Positions 6,259-7,755 of a stretch of DNA of 7,755 nt are shown piece by piece. Position 1 is the stretch's first letter. The number at the start of each line of letters is the position of its first letter. The notes below the pieces were generated by a model, which was given only the letters and a program-made list of their open reading frames with translations, had not been told where the DNA came from and made no database searches. A program made the position numbers and the translations under genes. Source of the stretch: an uncultured Bacteroides sp. (GTDB lineage: Bacteria; Bacteroidota; Bacteroidia; Bacteroidales; Bacteroidaceae); contig NZ_CAJUHF010000085.1 in assembly GCF_910585845.1 (NCBI RefSeq), positions 1 to 7,755 of the forward strand. The letters run 5' to 3'.

Positions 6259-6662
6259 AACCGCGTTCATCTGTCACTTTATAGTGAATGGCATCCATCC
6301 AGACTATTGGATAAACCGAATCTAACATACGGGATTTCCATGCCTTTATTTCAGGAAGTACACGGTCCGTTATGGCACTGATTGTATCGGCAGAAACACG
6401 ATTACCAAGGTTTTCTTCCATCCAGTCACTGATTTCCCTTGTGCTGTTTCCCATTGCATAAAGACCTATTATACGGTCGGCGATTACCCAATTGCCGTTC
6501 TTCATCCGTAAGATGTGCGTCCATCTCACCTTCCAAGGCTGCATTTAAGATACTTTCCAATAAAGGAGCAAATGCACCGTCTTTACCTAACAAAGGCTTA
6601 CCTGCTTTAAGTTGAGCGATTGCCTTCTTCTTGATACTCTCAAAATCAAATTCTTCTTTCAT
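6256..6662 (-). pseudogene. IS256-family transposase, truncated and internally deleted
   Basis: The first part (ATG at 6662) reads MKEEFDFESIKKKAIAQLKA and ends the match with MDAHLTDEERQLGNRR. The second part, in another frame, reads ADRIIGLYAMGNSTREISDW, GNRVSADTISAITDRVLPEI and VYPIVWMDAIHYKV, which includes the first catalytic Asp of the DDE triad. The stretch of roughly 35-40 residues normally found between NRR and ADRIIGLY is missing, and the frame changes at about 6477-6484. After VTDERG the match ends at the fusion with the integrase, so the other two catalytic residues are gone. It is certainly inactive. A perfect -7 box (TAACTTTG, 6686-6679) sits upstream of the ATG, but I see no -33 partner. 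Confidence 0.88.
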
Positions 6663-6730
6663 AAAAAAACTGTGGTAGCAAAGTTAATATTTTATTTCTT
6701 GTCTTTGCTGACACAGTTTAATTTACAGCC
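6256..6730 (-). mobile_element. IS256-family insertion sequence remnant
   Basis: Contains the start and middle of an IS256-family transposase gene plus its upstream end. The left boundary is inside the transposase gene, fused to the integrase remnant near 6250-6262, so one terminus is lost. The right boundary is estimated at about 6728-6730, where the minus strand reads GGCTGTAAATTAAACTGTGT. I take that as the element's terminus, but it cannot be confirmed because the partner end is absent. Confidence 0.65.
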
Positions 6731-6837
6731 TTGGAAAATAGTATGGTTACATGTGAAATCCGAGTTAATAACACATTTCTTGTCACGGCTATGTGAAAGT
6801 CGAAAGTTATTACCTAAAATTAAATTAACGTGAATTC
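6731..6837. other. Short spacer between the two insertion sequences
   Basis: About 107 AT-rich bases lie between the estimated end of the IS256 remnant and the estimated end of the IS982-family element. I see no coding match, and in particular no trace of the missing integrase C-terminus. Confidence 0.4.
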
Positions 6838-7755
6838 GATATAATTCAGAACAATGCAAGTTGTTTGTCTTTGACAAACTCTATATCAATGGAGGGTTTC
6901 TTCTCAAAAAAAGCAATATGCTGCGATTGCGGACAGGGCATTCGCAATGAAGTTGTTGAAAGAGCGGTGTCTTGAGTGTTCTATCTGTGCGATATTCTTC
7001 AGTTCATCATTGACCGTTTCAATCAAGGCGCGTTTCCTTAACAGGATTTTATCCGCAATGCTCATCAGGGAATTCTTCATTTTATTCTTTACTTTGGTTA
7101 TCAATTGTATGCCACCGAAAAAAAGAGTGTCAAACAATGCCTGTCCGATATATCCCTTGTCGGCACATAGTTTTCCTTTTATATATTCTAAGAACCGTCC
7201 CTGTTTCAAAGGTTCCCGGTCATCCACATTTCCTGGAGTAAACATAAAATTAAGGATTTCGCCTTTATCATTGATTATCAAATGCAATTTGAAACCGAAA
7301 AACCATCCCATCGAACATTTCCCTCTCTCGGCGAGACCTTTGAATGTCTTATGAATCAATATGCGTTGGTTGCGACACACATGCAAGGGAGTGGAATCCA
7401 TAAAACTGATTCCCGTGCAGATTCCTAAAAGTACCTGTTTGTAAAGATTGTCAGTGGGAGTAACACCTCCTTCTCCAATTCAACAAACCGATTATAAGAC
7501 ACACGTTGTGAAACAAATGGGGCAGATGCTTGCAGACATATTCCTGATAATAGTGTTTGAAGCATCGAAAACCGCCGGAATGAAACAGAATGAGAATGAC
7601 TATAATTTCCGCATCACTCATACGGTTAGGCTTGTTTCGATGCTTATGAGATGTATACTTAAGCATCCGTTGGCGGAATTTAAATATGTATCCGGAAATT
7701 TTGGAGTGGCTAAAGTTCACGTTTGTGTCGCTAAACCTTAGCTTTGTCATGCTAA
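6838..7755 (-). mobile_element. IS982-family insertion sequence, running to or past the window edge
   Basis: Defined by the IS982-family transposase gene it carries. The downstream terminus is estimated at about 6838, just beyond the restored stop codon at 6846, where the minus strand reads TCGAATTCACGTTAATTTA. The upstream terminus lies at or beyond 7755, so the inverted repeats cannot be compared within the window. Confidence 0.7.
6846..7750 (-). pseudogene. IS982-family DDE transposase with three frameshifts
   Basis: The parts are in family order but in different frames. Residues from ATG 7750 include HKHRNKPNRMSDAEIIVILI and GFRCFKHYYQEYVCKHLPHL. After a shift near 7510 the frame reads QRVSYNRFVELEKEVLLPLT. 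After a second near 7443-7445 it reads KQVLLGICTGISFMDSTPLH, then RNQRILIHKTFKGLAERGK, SMGWFFGFKLHLI, TPGNVDDREPL, CADKGYIGQ and RKRALIETVNDELKNIAQIE. The DDE residues are visible in MDSTPL, ADKGY and LIETVNDE. A run of seven A at 6906-6912 (expected six) creates a stop right after AYCFF. Without it the frame continues EKKPSIDIEFVKDKQLALF to a stop at 6846, as in Bacteroides relatives. The total of about 300 codons fits the family. Inactive as written unless the indels are sequencing errors. Confidence 0.85.

Noticed and set aside
6259..6381. Last 40 residues of the integrase open frame as genuine protein
   Set aside because: They are the antisense reading of the IS256 transposase DDE region and match no integrase sequence.
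6947..7354. Plus-strand open frame opposite the IS982 transposase
   Set aside because: Antisense shadow of the conserved DDE region; no family features.

Overview
The window looks like a chromosomal segment of a gut Bacteroidales bacterium, most likely Bacteroides or a close relative. The reasons are Bacteroides-type promoters (TAnnTTTG -7 boxes with a degenerate TTTG about 19 bp upstream), weak Shine-Dalgarno sequences, a Bacteroides-type tyrosine integrase, and IS256- and IS982-family transposases. Everything here was read by eye; family assignments rest on remembered family motifs, not on a database search.

Left part (1-4500), three minus-strand genes in the order metA (4396-3479), rlhA (3279-1387), zinc-ribbon membrane protein (1220-174). 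metA makes the activated homoserine ester for methionine synthesis and carries Glu111, the residue linked to acetyl-CoA use. rlhA is a U32-family protein with the full RlhA layout (23S rRNA C2501 hydroxylation in E. coli). The third gene encodes an SH3-like, multi-spanning membrane protein ending in a zinc ribbon, of unknown function. The gaps between them are filled with short tandem repeats: a 33-bp array made of repeated copies of the last 11 codons of metA (3380-3511), and a 22-bp array (1215-1391) overlapping the annotated start of the zinc-ribbon gene.

Middle part (4500-5800). Between metA and the next gene lies a pair of oppositely oriented arrays with a strict 11-bp period (4507-4583 and 4610-4774). 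Next is a minus-strand LuxR-type regulator (4842-5453) with a receiver-like domain that seems to lack the phosphorylatable aspartate and has a histidine-rich linker. About 350 bp without a gene follows, holding the regulator's promoter and some small repeats.

Right part (5800-7755), a mobile-element graveyard. A plus-strand integrase is cut after about 153 residues and joined directly to the middle of a minus-strand IS256-family transposase, which also has an internal deletion. A minus-strand IS982-family element follows; its transposase is broken by three apparent single-base indels and its 5' end runs to or past the window edge.

No defence system, CRISPR array, RNA gene or complete new operon was seen. 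The most unusual content is the set of 11-, 22- and 33-bp periodic arrays around metA and rlhA, especially the four in-frame copies of the MetA C-terminus, each ending in a stop codon.
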